Shown here in pieces: positions 1 through 10,489 of a DNA stretch of 31,024 bases. The notes beneath the pieces are model-generated. The model was not told the origin of the DNA. It saw only the letters and a program-made list of their open reading frames with translations, and did no database searches. The DNA is from Chara braunii (taxonomy: Eukaryota; Streptophyta; Charophyceae; Charales; Characeae): the NCBI GenBank assembly GCA_003427395.1, contig BFEA01000470.1, forward strand, positions 1,187,133 to 1,218,156. The letters run 5' to 3'. The translations under genes were made by a program, and so were the position numbers. The stretch's first letter is position 1. Every line of letters begins with the position of its first letter.

Positions 1-46
<46 letters not shown>
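1..46. repeat. (AG)n microsatellite
   Basis: Uninterrupted AG dinucleotides run from the window edge, so the true tract is probably longer. A short (TTC)n run follows at about 56-81. This is one of seven AG/CT tracts in the window. Confidence 0.97.
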
Positions 47-52
<6 letters not shown>

Positions 53-81
53 GCTCTTTCTTCTTCTTCTTCTTCTTCTTT

Positions 82-690
82 TATCTTCCCCCATAAGTAG
101 GGCTTTATGCTCCTGTCTCCATTCTATCGTGAGGAGCATCAGTCCGGTTCCTTTTCCCCTGGAAAGTCAATAACACTGAACAACCATGGCAAACCATGGC
201 ACACTTCCCTCTGTGTGTCCAAAGGACTCCTGAACAGCATTGATTGCTCCCAAATAGGAGGATTAACTGTCAGCTTGCCACCTCTAGAAAACCTCTCAGG
301 CTTGGCTTAGGCCAGAGCTGTCGAATCCTGCTATGTTTGTTGGCATCTATCAGAGGCAGCCTAACTGTGCTCATGTTGGGTTCCATTTCTTCTGCCGCAG
401 TCTGTCTTCTTCGACTGTAGCCCACCTTCCCATTCAACAGCCAATCTCTGAGGAAGACCCTTTTCCTGAAATCCGCCTTCACCGATCCAGGATATCCTGT
501 GCTCTTCGTCTTCTACCATCTGCTTCTGATTTCCATCTCTGCCACCTATGCTTTGCACCAAAATAGCGATTGTCCGCAAGGACAGCTTCTCAACATATGT
601 GTATGGCTATGAGCACCATCTGAATGCATGCTGCCAAGGATATTATCGATGCTATCCGCTACCGATATTCGAGAGTGATTGGAGGCGTTT
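82..690. other. No gene recognised
   Basis: Only short overlapping frames without recognisable motifs occur here. If the minus-strand retrotransposon whose gag-like region starts near 2,075 continues, this stretch would be its downstream internal part, but I see no protease, reverse transcriptase or integrase motif. Bases 235-270 are similar to 30,511-30,547. Confidence 0.5.
235..270 (+). repeat. Short dispersed repeat (copy also near 30.5 kb)
   Basis: This 36-base segment begins CAGCATTGATTGCTCCC and ends GGAGGATTAACTGT. The copy at 30,511-30,547 begins CAGCATTGACTGCTCCC and ends GGAGGATTGACTGT. The two lie about 30 kb apart in the same orientation. The family is unknown. Confidence 0.6.
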
Positions 691-692
691 CA

Positions 693-1110
693 TGGTTGAC
701 ACGGACACAAAGTCATTCTTTCAGCGTTCTTTTGGCGCTTGATCGCTGTGTTTTCTTGCGTGTCGCCTTGCTTGCGCTTCCATACAAAGTTTCGCTTTGC
801 AAGGTGTGTGACCAGAGGGAAAGAGAATAAGTATCACTCTGTTTCCTACAGTGCCAGCACGCACGATGAAAGTCCAAGACCACGCCACAAAAGCCTGGTG
901 TACTAACAGAGTGGTTGACACGGACACAGAGTCATCCTTTCAGCATCTCTCCTTTGGCGCTTGATCGCTGTGTTTTCCTGCGTGTCGCCTTGCTTGCGCC
1001 TCCATAGTAACTTCCGCTTTGCAAGATGTGTGACCAGAGGGAAAGAGAATAAGTACCACTCTGCTTCCTACAGTGCCAGCACGCGCAAGGAAAGTCCAAG
1101 ACCACGCCAC
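693..1110. repeat. Tandem duplication, period about 219 bp
   Basis: Two direct copies, about 693-888 and 912-1110, share long identical blocks such as GGCGCTTGATCGCTGTGTTT and GTGACCAGAGGGAAAGAGAA. They differ by scattered substitutions and small indels, so the duplication is not very recent. On the minus strand the right-hand copy overlaps the 3' part of the gag-like frame. Confidence 0.85.
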
Positions 1111-2075
1111 GAGAGACTGCTTCCTTCTTTGTACCAGCAGCCAAGGATCACCTACACACAGTGAACAAGCAGCCGGCTGAAAAGAAGAAGAAGCTAGTAC
1201 TGGTGTCTGCCAACTATTACCTACTGATGGACCGCCTGGTTGGATCATGCCAAACTGAGGTACAAAGCAATCTCTCATAGGTGGCAGCGACACGGATGGT
1301 CCAGTCACCAATGGAGGAACTACCACAGGTTGCGCAGGCCTAGGCACAGGCCTAGGCCCTCTCAGCGCAGCCAGGATCTGATTCTGGCCTGCTATAAGGG
1401 TGGACAGCATGTCCTGCTGCGCGGCCTGTACCTCAGCCATGCTCAGGAGACTTGACTGAAGTGCCCTCACATCCGGACTAAGTGCTGCCTCATCCAAAGC
1501 CTCTACCCTGTTTAGATCCCCCTCCCTTGCCTCTGGTCTGATCTTTCTTCTTCTTGCTCTCTCTCTCCTATTCACTACTTCCTTTAGCTGGTTTTGTAAC
1601 TGTCAGTGCAGGACATATGCCTGCTGGAGTTCTAAATTCTCTACTGACAGCGGTGGTTGCTGACTTTACTGCGAGCCAGCAAACTGACTGGATGACGTCC
1701 CTGACGTGTCCTGACTGGCACTAGACGAAATGTCCTGTGACGTGGCCTGCGTAGTTGCAGATGTGGTAGCCATAGCTGCTGCTTCAGCTCTAGCATGTGC
1801 AACTTCTGCTGCTGCTATAGCCCTTTCTGCCTCAGCTGCTGCTATGTGTGCCCTCAGGAAATGCCACCTCTCTTCAGCTTCCCGCCATAGTTTCCTTTCC
1901 TCACCTGGTCAAAGAGACAGGTAAGTGATCGGCTGACTAAGTGCCCCCTGTCGGGTAGTCCTCCGTCCCCTAACGTCTAGTCTCTCACCATGGTTGTCTT
2001 CTCCACTCATCAGCTACACCCGGATCGAAATCTGCACTAGCATCCTCGCTGGAACCTACCGCAGCATAGCATTCG
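940..2075 (-). pseudogene. Degenerate gag-like region of an LTR retrotransposon
   Basis: Read on the minus strand, a 211-codon frame (1575 down to 940) continues upstream in the same phase through two in-frame stops, TGA at 1605-1603 and TAA at 1668-1666. The upstream part is low-complexity and helical: a WREAEERWHFL motif, then an Ala/Glu/Arg-rich stretch, then a Ser/Thr/Gln-rich linker. An acidic segment (SSEDASADFDPG) and more stops lie further upstream towards 2,075. The composition, and the position about 1 kb downstream of an LTR and primer binding site on the same strand, suit a gag N-terminal region. I see no zinc knuckle or protease. The 3' end overlaps the 219-bp tandem duplication. 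The assignment rests on context and composition, not on a diagnostic motif. Confidence 0.45.
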
Positions 2076-3119
2076 ACCGATGCTAAAAATAAGTAAATAA
2101 AAATAAATATTTGGTCCAGCGTTTCCGGGAAGTACCAGGAAGTATGTTCAGACCCCTACAAACAATTCTATTCCTTCTTTGACTAGTCTCAAACAGATGC
2201 AATGAAAAAACATAATAATGTACTGTTCTACCTACATCAGTCTGTCAGATGTGGGCAGTCTGTCAAATCTAACTAACCAAAAATAAACATAAAATTATTT
2301 GCAAAGAATGAATGCTGAATGGAAAATTTTGCAGTAATTCACAAATGGACAGGCAACTGGAATCCAACCACCCCCTTGATCCTTCTTGTTTGTCACTTGC
2401 TTGTCGACGTCCTGAAAGCATCTTTTGCAGAGCGGTGTCCAAAGGTGTGCAAACGGCCCAACCCTATGCCCAGGTAAGCGAAGAACTGGCAGCCCCGTCT
2501 GTACTATTTTTAAGCTCGCGTACACCACGAGCAGATTGTCCCAGCTGGAGGTCCTTTATAGACGGTCCGGTACTCGTCGATCCCCCATAGGGCTGGCCTG
2601 CCCAACATCACCTCTAATACGCAGCAAGAGCATACAAAGGACAAAAGCAGCAAAGCATGCGTGCTCTACTCCCATGGGTTGGCATAGTGACCGCGACCCG
2701 TGCTAAGCGTGCTTTACCCAGGGCCCTTCAGACACCTCCGCCCTCTCCCACCAGCATGCTCCCCAGGAAGAATGTCGACTCTCAAGGTAGAGCGCTCATG
2801 ACTCCTCACAATGAGAGGACTCTCAAGACTGGACACACTTCCTCAGGGTAAGAAGAGTTGAGGAGGGTAGATAAGGTAAGGAGCAACATACCTCAGCACA
2901 ACCCACAGTACAATGCAGTTCCACCTCCGCTTAAATGCCATGTCAGTGAGCTCTCGCCACACAGCATACACCCCTACGTCACCACATAGCCTTCCACACG
3001 CACCCACGCAACACTGGGTGGCTAATCATTTCAGTGCCATAGCAATATCACTGCCCTGCATGCTCATGGCACAGCACCAATCAACCAATGTGCTGAAGCC
3101 AGCGGGGCGGCTCGAACCA
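2076..3119 (-). other. Probable retrotransposon leader, no gene
   Basis: This lies between the primer binding site and the gag-like frame on the minus strand. It contains only short frames without recognisable motifs, so it fits an untranslated leader of about 1 kb. Confidence 0.4.
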
Positions 3120-3131
3120 GCTCCGACACCA
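3120..3131 (-). other. Primer binding site, degenerate initiator-Met type
   Basis: Minus-strand TGGTGTCGGAGC begins three bases past the end of LTR copy C. The usual plant primer binding site is TGGTATCAGAGC, so there are two transitions. The next bases, TGGTTCGAGCC, also resemble the complement of a tRNA T-arm, which extends the match. This fixes the element's orientation as minus. Confidence 0.65.
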
Positions 3132-3134
3132 AAC

Positions 3135-3466
3135 TGCAAGGAAAATAAGTAGGAGCGAAATGACAGAATTCCAAATTGCAATATCACATTGAGAGCAAGA
3201 TAGTCGTGAGCTGTCCAGAAAGCAGAAATGCACCAATATCACACCGAAGGAGACCAAAGCACCGAAGTCAATTGTCAATGTCAGTCCTTATCTCACCTCC
3301 ATCAACAACGCGCTCAATGTCTTTTCTCCTACTTGCCTCTCAACGCCCACACTACTATCACGCAGCTCCTATACTAGCCTACACTAATGACAACACAACA
3401 GGACGACCTCAGCAGAAGAAACCAATGTACGTGCAGATGTCGCCCACGACGAACCAGGTACGTCCC

Positions 3467-3544
<78 letters not shown>

Positions 3545-4188
3545 TCACTCTCGTCTTCTCCCCACACTACGTCCTCCACCGAAGGACCACCACCAAGCCC
3601 CGCTGACATTCGATATCCAGCCCGGCTATGGCTGATATCTGGCGCTGCTGGATGGTGCTGCATCCAGCAGCGCCCACCACCTCGCGACTGTGCTCGCCAG
3701 GCACCTCCCTACCAGCGGCTTTTGAGCAGTGCTGCTGCACGACGTGCAAGTGCCCAAATGAGCGAGGGGCAGGCGGGCACTATCCTATATGGAAAGTGCT
3801 TGCTTGTCCAGGCAGCCTGGTACTGGCGACCGTGTGCCCAGTAGCCTGAGGTTGGCCTAAAGTGTCTGCACCCAGGGCCCATTCAGACAGCGGGCTGGGA
3901 CCGCAACAGTTAGGCATGCCCAACTGTACGACGTGGCCTGTGTCACTCACTGTGTCCTGATAGGCCAGAAGACCTTTTTCCACGCCGTGCCTGGAAGAGC
4001 CCAGAAGGCTCACGATCCCACGGTCGCATAGCGTGCAGGGCACTTCAACCAACTGGCGTCCAGTAACTGTCTAGCGCCCAAGAGGCCCTGAACGCCCATG
4101 GAGAAATGCATGCCCACCTTCACTTAGGGCGGGCACATTGCTTGCAGTGGGGCCCCTGTATAGGCCTGCTGAGGACAACCTCCTCACA
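3135..4188 (-). mobile_element. LTR, family 1 copy C, attached to internal sequence
   Basis: On the minus strand it begins TGTGAGGA and ends CCTTGCA, matching the termini of copies A (7455-8577) and B (26490-27619). Shared internal blocks include CACTTAGGGCGGGCAC near the minus-strand start, a TATGGAAAGTGC block, CCGGCTATGGCTG (plus orientation) and a plus-strand CCAG/GTACGT. It differs from A and B by a CT microsatellite just beyond GTACGT. The primer binding site follows directly, so this is a 5' LTR and not a solo one. I did not find the 3' LTR in the window. It is the most diverged of the three copies. Confidence 0.7.
3470..3542. repeat. (CT)n microsatellite inside LTR copy C
   Basis: About 36 CT units lie immediately after a conserved GTACGT. 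Copies A and B carry only a short CT-rich stretch at the same position, so the expansion arose within the LTR. Confidence 0.97.
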
Positions 4189-4818
4189 CAATGGGACAAA
4201 AAGAAAAATCAGTACGACTGTACTTGAGCAGGATCTGTTCCATAGGTCGTATACTCTTTCTGTATTTGCCAAAAAAGAAACAAAAAACTTTGCTGGTACG
4301 GCGTACCGGCAGGTGCTGTGCCGCGCGCAAGTGCGGTTGTAAGTATGATACGATGTACACAAGCAAAAGCAGAGAAGGACAGCTCTACGAGTTAACTAGC
4401 AGCTTGTTACATTCATTCCGCTTAGCCATAAGTTAAGAGTTCCATGCAGTATGAGCTGAACTTCTGCTGAAGTGAAAAAAAAAAGAAAAGAGAGAGAGAG
4501 GGAGAGAGAGAGAGGTCCATGCAGTATGAGCTGAAGTATAAGTGTGAGCTTACATAACAAAAGTATAAAGTTACTATAATGTTACAATCCTGGCCAATTC
4601 CGAAGTGCAAAATTCACAAGAACACACAATGCCGTCCAATTGCAAAAGAAATGAATGAACTTGAGAGGAGGGCGAGATAAAGAAGAAGAAGAAGACAAAA
4701 GAAAGAAGAAGACGAAGATGTACACCAGCCAAAGACCAATGACAATCCCCCTTCGCCAACCAACTCCTCCTCCTTATCGCGTCCGCTATTATTCAAACAA
4801 TAAAATAAACAATAATAA
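4189..4818. other. No gene; A-rich and GA-rich sequence
   Basis: Low-complexity purine stretches occur at about 4473-4515 and 4674-4720. I see no protein motif. Confidence 0.5.
4441..4535. repeat. 20-bp direct repeats flanking an A/GA-rich insert
   Basis: TCCATGCAGTATGAGCTGAA occurs exactly at 4441-4460 and 4516-4535. The 55-base segment between is CTTCTGCTGAAGTG followed by an A run and a GA run. The layout resembles a target-site duplication around a tiny A-tailed retroposed fragment. Local slippage or duplication could also produce it. Confidence 0.6.
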
Positions 4819-5915
4819 TGATGATGATTGGCTGAACCAGAATCGAAGTCCGAATCCCTCTCCTACTGCTTGGCATCAACAGAGGTCCACCATAGCCATG
4901 GCCTCCTTCCTCCTCGTCAACCAGGCCGAGGCTATGGCGGACTAGTAAGGGCCTAGCCCTGATGTGCAAAAGACAACGCAAAGCAGCTATGTCCGCTGCT
5001 ACTCCGGCCGCCATGCCTGACTCTGCCTTGAAGCCTTCTTGGTGCAGCGCAACCCCCCCATTGGGGCCTTCCAGGTCCGGCGCCTAACAAGGTGATGAAG
5101 ATGGCGTCTACCATAGCCAGGTAAGTACCTCGCCACTCTCCTCCCTAGTGCCCCTCCTCCTCCTCCTACCAGTAGAACTCCACCATAGCCAAGGTGGAGG
5201 CTCCCGGCCTTCTTCCTCCTCCCAGCGCTGCACTGCCCAGCACTCTTCCTCCCAGCGGCACTCTTGTGTACTAGCGCCCACTCAAGCAGCATGACGCCCA
5301 AACTTGCATACCGCAAAATGAGGAGCACTTCGCTCCTCCTGGAGATATAGCGGCCTACCTACCTCTTGGGTGGTGACTTCCAGGCCACGCGGCCTCCAAG
5401 CAACCGGTACCTCCTCCCTTTCTGGAAGGAAACATCATTGCACGTTCTGATATCGTCTGCACAGGCCCTAGACTCAGGCTACTTGGAGTGGTACCCACCT
5501 AGACCTAGCCTACCAGCTACTGGCCCTCGAAAAATACAAACTTTTTGTCTTCTTCTGCTAGGCCTCCAGTTCCCGACACATCTACCATTACTTGAGTGGC
5601 ACTGGCCTACCTGCTACTTGAGTGTTTTTCCCCGCTGCACTAAGTATCACAGGCCTACTCCCGCTACTTGAGTGTTTTCCCCGCTCCAATCCTCAAAGTC
5701 ACGGCCACAGGTAAGTACCGGCCCCCTTGGGCCTTCCAAACAAACAAGTGCCCTGGCGGGCCACACACACACTCAGACAGGCACTCGAACCAGCAAGCAC
5801 GCACACACACACAGAAAACTCAGCCGAATGCGGGAATCTCAGCAAGGCATTCATTCCAGCGGCAAAACTCAGAAATCAGCAGTGTTCTCAGTCTGTGTTT
5901 TGGCGGGTCATTACA
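4819..5915 (-). mobile_element. Solo LTR, family 2 copy D
   Basis: It is bounded by TG/CA ends and an exact 4-bp duplication ATAA (4815-4818 and 5916-5919). On the minus strand it starts TGTAATGACCCGCC, a start typical of plant LTRs. It is strongly similar, in inverted orientation, to copy E (16588 to about 17620): shared blocks include the GCCGAGGCTATGGCGGACTA region, the CGCCTAACAAGGTGATGA region and the GGCGGGTCATTACAA end. Length is about 1.1 kb, like family 1. The ATAA duplication sits in AT-rich sequence, so it could be chance. Confidence 0.6.
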
Positions 5916-6289
5916 ATAAACTGATTCTGCGATGGCCTAATGAACGGTGGCCCACTGAGCAGAAGTCCAGGGAATGATGTTGAAAATTGAAATGACATGT
6001 ACACTATGCAGAAGTGAAGAGCTAAAGAAAGAGGAAGTGAAGAGGTGAGGACATGAATATCCAGTGGCGTGTGCCAAATGATAGGCGAAACAACATACCC
6101 GGTATGCCTTGCTGCCATACAGGCCAGCCATGTACGACCTGCGCCGAGCCATAGGGCGAACCAGTCTTTCTGTGTCTGGAGATCCTCTGGGTTGTTGCTG
6201 TTTTGCCCCATGTTAGAGCCAGGCCATGAGAAAACACGACATGCTCCGACCAACACATGGTGAAACACAATGAAAAAGACAGCAACACA

Positions 6290-6401
6290 GGGCCTCGCTC
6301 CACTACTCACCACATGCACAAAAGACAAAAAATATGGCCGTGTAATCCACCTGAAGATTCATTCTCATTTTGCACATTTGGTGAGTAGTGGAGCAAGGCC
6401 C
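6290..6401. mobile_element. 112-bp inverted-repeat (MITE-like) element
   Basis: The terminal 34 bases on each side are inverted repeats with four mismatches, around a 44-bp centre. The ends read GGGCCTCGCTCCACTACTCA and, from the other side, GGGCCTTGCTCCACTACTCA. The flanking trinucleotides are ACA and ATA, an imperfect 3-bp duplication. The GGGCCT end and near-3-bp duplication suit a PIF/Harbinger-type MITE, and the ends resemble those of the large element at 9.7-16.6 kb. Confidence 0.6.
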
Positions 6402-6691
6402 ATAGAGAGGATAGGGAACACAAAAACACGACGAAGCATATCAGTACCATGATCAATTGCACAGAATGGCTGCTTTCATAATCCATTGCTCTTGCATGTG
6501 TGTGAATCTGGGCTTTCTCTGTACTCTGCAAGGTTTTGACATAGTATCGAGACTATGGTGTTCCACTGGACCACATATTGTTCATAGCAAAAATACAGTT
6601 CGGGAGCCTAATGATGTGCGTAGACGTGGTCGCTACTTTTTGCATGTTCCCAGTTCAGGAGAGACTCAAGGGAATCCAAGAGAGGGGATTT

Positions 6692-6695
<4 letters not shown>

Positions 6696-6774
<79 letters not shown>

Positions 6775-6779
6775 TCTCT
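6696..6779. repeat. (CT)n microsatellite
   Basis: This is a nearly pure CT tract, followed by a further T/C-rich stretch to about 6,860. Confidence 0.97.
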
Positions 6780-7105
6780 GTGTCTTGCTTTCCTTGTTCC
6801 CTTCCTCTTCACTCGTTCTCTCTCTCTTTCCTCCTGGGGTCCCTCCACCCCTCCTTTGATGTCTTTCTTTCCATGCCTACCTCCCTTTAGAGCAGTGATC
6901 TGTGATTTGTTCATTCAAGCGTATCCAATACCCAGTGGTGTTGGGGTAGGGAAAAGCAGTAAATACGGATGGTGCCTTCCTTTCATTACTTCAATGTTTT
7001 AGGACTTAGTTAGGCTTTGCCAAAGTTGACGCTTCGATTTGCTTTGGATCCCACTTTGTGAGCGTGAACATTGAACATTCCCATTTGCCTAGCAAGGCCC
7101 ATTTT

Positions 7106-7214
7106 CCGTCTTCCACCAAACACAACATACCCTGAGCTCATCATGTCTGCATTTAACTGGAGAGATAGGTTGTATACATTCACAATCAGGGTATGTTGTG
7201 CTCAGGGAAGATGG
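7106..7214. mobile_element. About 109-bp inverted-repeat element
   Basis: CACAACATACCCTGA (7121-7135) and its exact complement (7186-7200) are 50 bp apart. Outside them, CCGTCTTCC on the left and the complement of CCATCTTCC on the right extend the inverted repeat imperfectly. The right end abuts TA. The CCRTCTTC tip is the same as in the TA-flanked family at 21.5-22.1 kb. Confidence 0.5.
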
Positions 7215-7454
7215 TAGCCTGACGTTGTCCATCCTACTGAGATCGTTGAAGTCTTCATTACAGCACATTTGGAGTCGGTAGGTGCCAATAATCAGCCAAG
7301 GTAATAATGCTGTGTGTGTCAAATGAAGGGCAATGCGGGGATGCGCTGTGCATCTGTGTACTACTGTATTGGCACATTTTGTCCTCCACGAGGGTAAGCC
7401 TCACAATTTGTTCTACACTATGATTGCCTTTACTTACTTGCTCGAATTCTAATA

Positions 7455-8577
7455 TACGAGGATTGAGCCCTCACTAGGCCCTTACAGACATGCAAGTGTT
7501 CTGGGCTGTGGCCCCCAGCAAGCATTGTGCCCGCCCTAAGTGAAGGCGGGCCTGAATATCCATGTGAGGCCTCCTTTCGACATTTTTCCATTTGTGGGTT
7601 ATCAGACAGCTGCAGCACACCAGTTGGTTACAAAGCAGCATGAGCCTTTCCTGGATCCTCCAGAAGCAAAAGCTGCACTGCACAGTTGAGCCCAGGGCCC
7701 CGGTTGGTTGCGCCCTAGGCACACACAGTGGGAGGCTGACACATCACGCAGTCGCCGCGGACGAATGAGAAAGCAGCACTGTCGTCACACAACCTCCGCG
7801 AGCCAATGAGAATGCAGCAAACACTTGGAGCCTGGACGGCTGCCTGGGCGTGCCCAACTGAAAAGGGCCCAGGCCCGTAATAGCAAAGGTGAGCCTGGGC
7901 ACAGACACTGAGGCCCGACTGGAAGCTACTGGAAACTTCCCAGGCCAGGCCCACGCAGCCAGACACAGGGCCACACTTTCCATAAAGGAACGTGCCTTGC
8001 CCAGGCAGCCTGATTCTGGCCTACGCAGGCATAGCGGCCATGCTGCTGCAATGCCAGGCGCTGCTGCGATAGCGCTAGCCGGCCAGGGCGCACGCGGGTG
8101 TAGAGAGGTGTGAGGGCGCTGCGGTGGCAGTGGGCGCGGCGGCCATAGCCGGGCCGAACGTGCAGAAGGTGAGTGATGGCAATGGTGGTCTTCGGGTAGG
8201 AGGCGCATGCAGAGGGGAGTCAAGGTGGGATGCGGGGAGGAGAGAGAACGTACCTGGTGTATGCTGGTGGTCGGCATTGGTGATGACGTCACGTACATTG
8301 GTCTTCAACTTCGATGTGATGCAGTCGCATGAACGTTGATAGGATAGATAGGCTGAGTAGTGTAGGCTGGGCGCTGAGCGCCAGACAGTAGGAGCGACAT
8401 TGGATACTGTGTTGGCGTGACCAGAGAGTGTCGGCATTGACATACGAGTTCATTGTATTGCTCTTATTTGGATGGTATCTTGGTGCATTGTGCTCACTGC
8501 TTGGTACATGACTATCTGGACTACTTCGTGATTTTGCAACTCGGATTTGTCTATCCCTCTCGCTCATATTCCTTGCA
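7455..8577 (+). mobile_element. Solo LTR, family 1 copy A
   Basis: Starts TACGAGGATTGAGCCC (ancestral TG inferred from copy B) and ends CCTTGCA. It is flanked by an exact 4-bp duplication AATA (7451-7454 and 8578-8581). It is similar over its whole length, in inverted orientation, to copy B at 26490-27619. No internal retrotransposon sequence adjoins either end, so it is a solo LTR left by recombination. Confidence 0.8.
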
Positions 8578-8581
8578 AATA

Positions 8582-9720
8582 GGAGTATGAACTTTGAAGT
8601 ACTATGAAGTAGTATGAACTCAAAGAAGAAAAAAAAAGGCGAAGGCCCTGAGGTGTCATCATCGAACCAACGGGGCCCAGGTAATTCAGAACTAATTCAG
8701 ACTCAGGTCTGAATTACTTTAAGGCTTAAACTAAATGGAGTCTATAAGGATTCAAACTCAGGTCTACTTATCCACTGTCCATTGGTGTAATATTCAGCCT
8801 CATGGGCTTGGTACAGGAGAATGAACTTCAGACCTGTGTGTGTGGAATTTCAATGACAAATTTGAAATTTTGAATTTTCAACATATTAGTTTGTAACTTT
8901 GCAACCTTAAACCTCCTATTGCAGCTTAAAACCATTAAGTTGATTTAACTATGGAGTAGTTGAGTAGAGGAGAGAACAGGGGGAACATGCAGCAGAGAGG
9001 AAGAGGGAGACGGAGGAAGATGGAAGAGAGAAGGAAAGGAAGAGGGAGGGGACAGGGAGGTGCAGAAAGGGCCCAGAAGGTAGGATAGAGATGAAAAAAA
9101 AGGCCGCACCCACCTTCAACTTAGAAGTTGGGGTCTGTGGTCTGGACTTTACAGGCCCCCCTCCTCCTCCTCCAGCCTGTGGTGCAGCTTCTTGCTGTTG
9201 CTGTTGCTGTTGTTGCTGCTGATGTCGGGCATGAAGAAGCCATTTCGCCGGTGGGATGTACCATGCACCGTACTGCATTGCAGTAAGAAGAGAAAAGAGG
9301 CGCACCTTTTTGAAGTCAGTTGCAATTGTAATGAACCCACCTGTGAGAAGCTCACAATGTGATCGCCATGCATGAGGTCATCACATACATAACGAATACA
9401 CCGGAGCCTTGCTTTGTTAAAAAAAAAAAAAAAAAAGAAGGTCATCACATTCAGAACGTTGTCTCAATTTGCAGCAGCAAGTAGACGGACAAAAGACGAG
9501 CTAAGAGAAGAAATAGAGAGAAGGTGAGTAGAGCTACAATAATAGTCAATATTTACCTTGGCTACCAGCCAGGCTGCCTGGGTCACCTTGTTTGCCCGGG
9601 CGGCCCGGCCGTGCAAGGACCAAAGGAGGTCTCAGCAAAAAAAAAGTTAAAAAAAACTGAAAAAAAAAATATTATCCAGAAAAATAAACTGAACACCTTT
9701 TGGCTCAGGGTCACATCAAA
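8582..9720. other. No gene; simple repeats
   Basis: This contains small inverted repeats near 8580-8625, a short (CTG/TTG)n run near 9190-9220 and the A-tailed insertion at 9375-9458. I see no protein motif. Confidence 0.5.
9375..9458 (+). repeat. Short A-tailed insert between direct repeats
   Basis: AGGTCATCACATACATAACG (9375-9394) and AGGTCATCACATTCAGAACG (9439-9458) match in 18 of 20 bases. They enclose 44 bases that end in about 17 A residues. This looks like a target-site duplication around a minimal A-tailed retroposed fragment. Confidence 0.55.
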
Positions 9721-10489
9721 GGGCCTTGTTCGACACCACTTACAACGTAAGGATGCTTACATAATCATCGTTCCACCACACCCTAATGATGGAAAAAACG
9801 TACTCCAAACTGTTTCGACATTTTCAACTTTTAGGGTCCGCCCCTACAAAATGAGGGCGCCCCAGGCAAAATGACGGAAATCTCTAGGGAGCCCCCGGAG
9901 GTGACTTGAAATGTGAGGGTGGGACCCTACGGAGTGCGTTATTCACGGAGGCTGTCTTTTTTTGGGGTTTTCTGGCGAAGCATGGTTGTTCCTGGTCCAA
10001 TGCGTTCATGTCTGGTCCTCCGCCCAGGACGGTTGCACCGACGAGACCCGGTAACGCTGCCTCCAGTGTCGTTGCGAGGCCACGGTAGCCATTGGCAGGG
10101 TACAAAGGTTGTTCTGAAAGCAGCGGGGGACGGACGGCCGTTGGCGGTCGTTCGAATTTGAAATCTGCAGTTCGGCAGCGATGCCCCTGCCAATGGCCAG
10201 TCCATGGTGGGGTGTCCACAGAGGGCAGGACACAACGCTCCCTCGGAGCCAGCCGATCCATGTAAATGGCTGCACGTGTCCCCAGACGCCTTGTCCTTTT
10301 CACCACTGCCTGGCGCTGCACTTGTCTTCGTCTCGCCCCACGTGTGCGCATGGCAGACCTCCTCAGTGGCTTTGCTGATCGTTGTTCTGCTGCAATTGTG
10401 CCAGTTGTTGAGGCACAGCAGGGCTGCTCCGCGGAAGAAGGCAACGAAGAAGGGCGGCGGAGGAGGCAAGTCTAGGAAGGGGATGGGCG

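Larger units (their letters stand above)
5916..7454. other. No gene; two small inverted-repeat elements and a CT tract
   Basis: I see no coding motif. The identifiable items, at 6290-6401, 6696-6779 and 7106-7214, are listed separately. Confidence 0.5.

Noticed and set aside
7744-8443. Minus-strand frames of 122-184 codons
   Set aside because: They are inside solo LTR copy A; similarity to frames in copy B reflects shared LTR ancestry.
8700-8800. Possible tRNA-like sequence on the minus strand (GAGTTTGAATCC)
   Set aside because: It has only a weak T-arm-like phrase; the other arms are absent.
9721-9780. Alternative left end for the Harbinger element at CGTTCCACCACA (9769)
   Set aside because: It matches GTGGAACG near the right end but lacks the GGGC tip; the 9721 start fits the superfamily better, though neither gives a 3-bp duplication.
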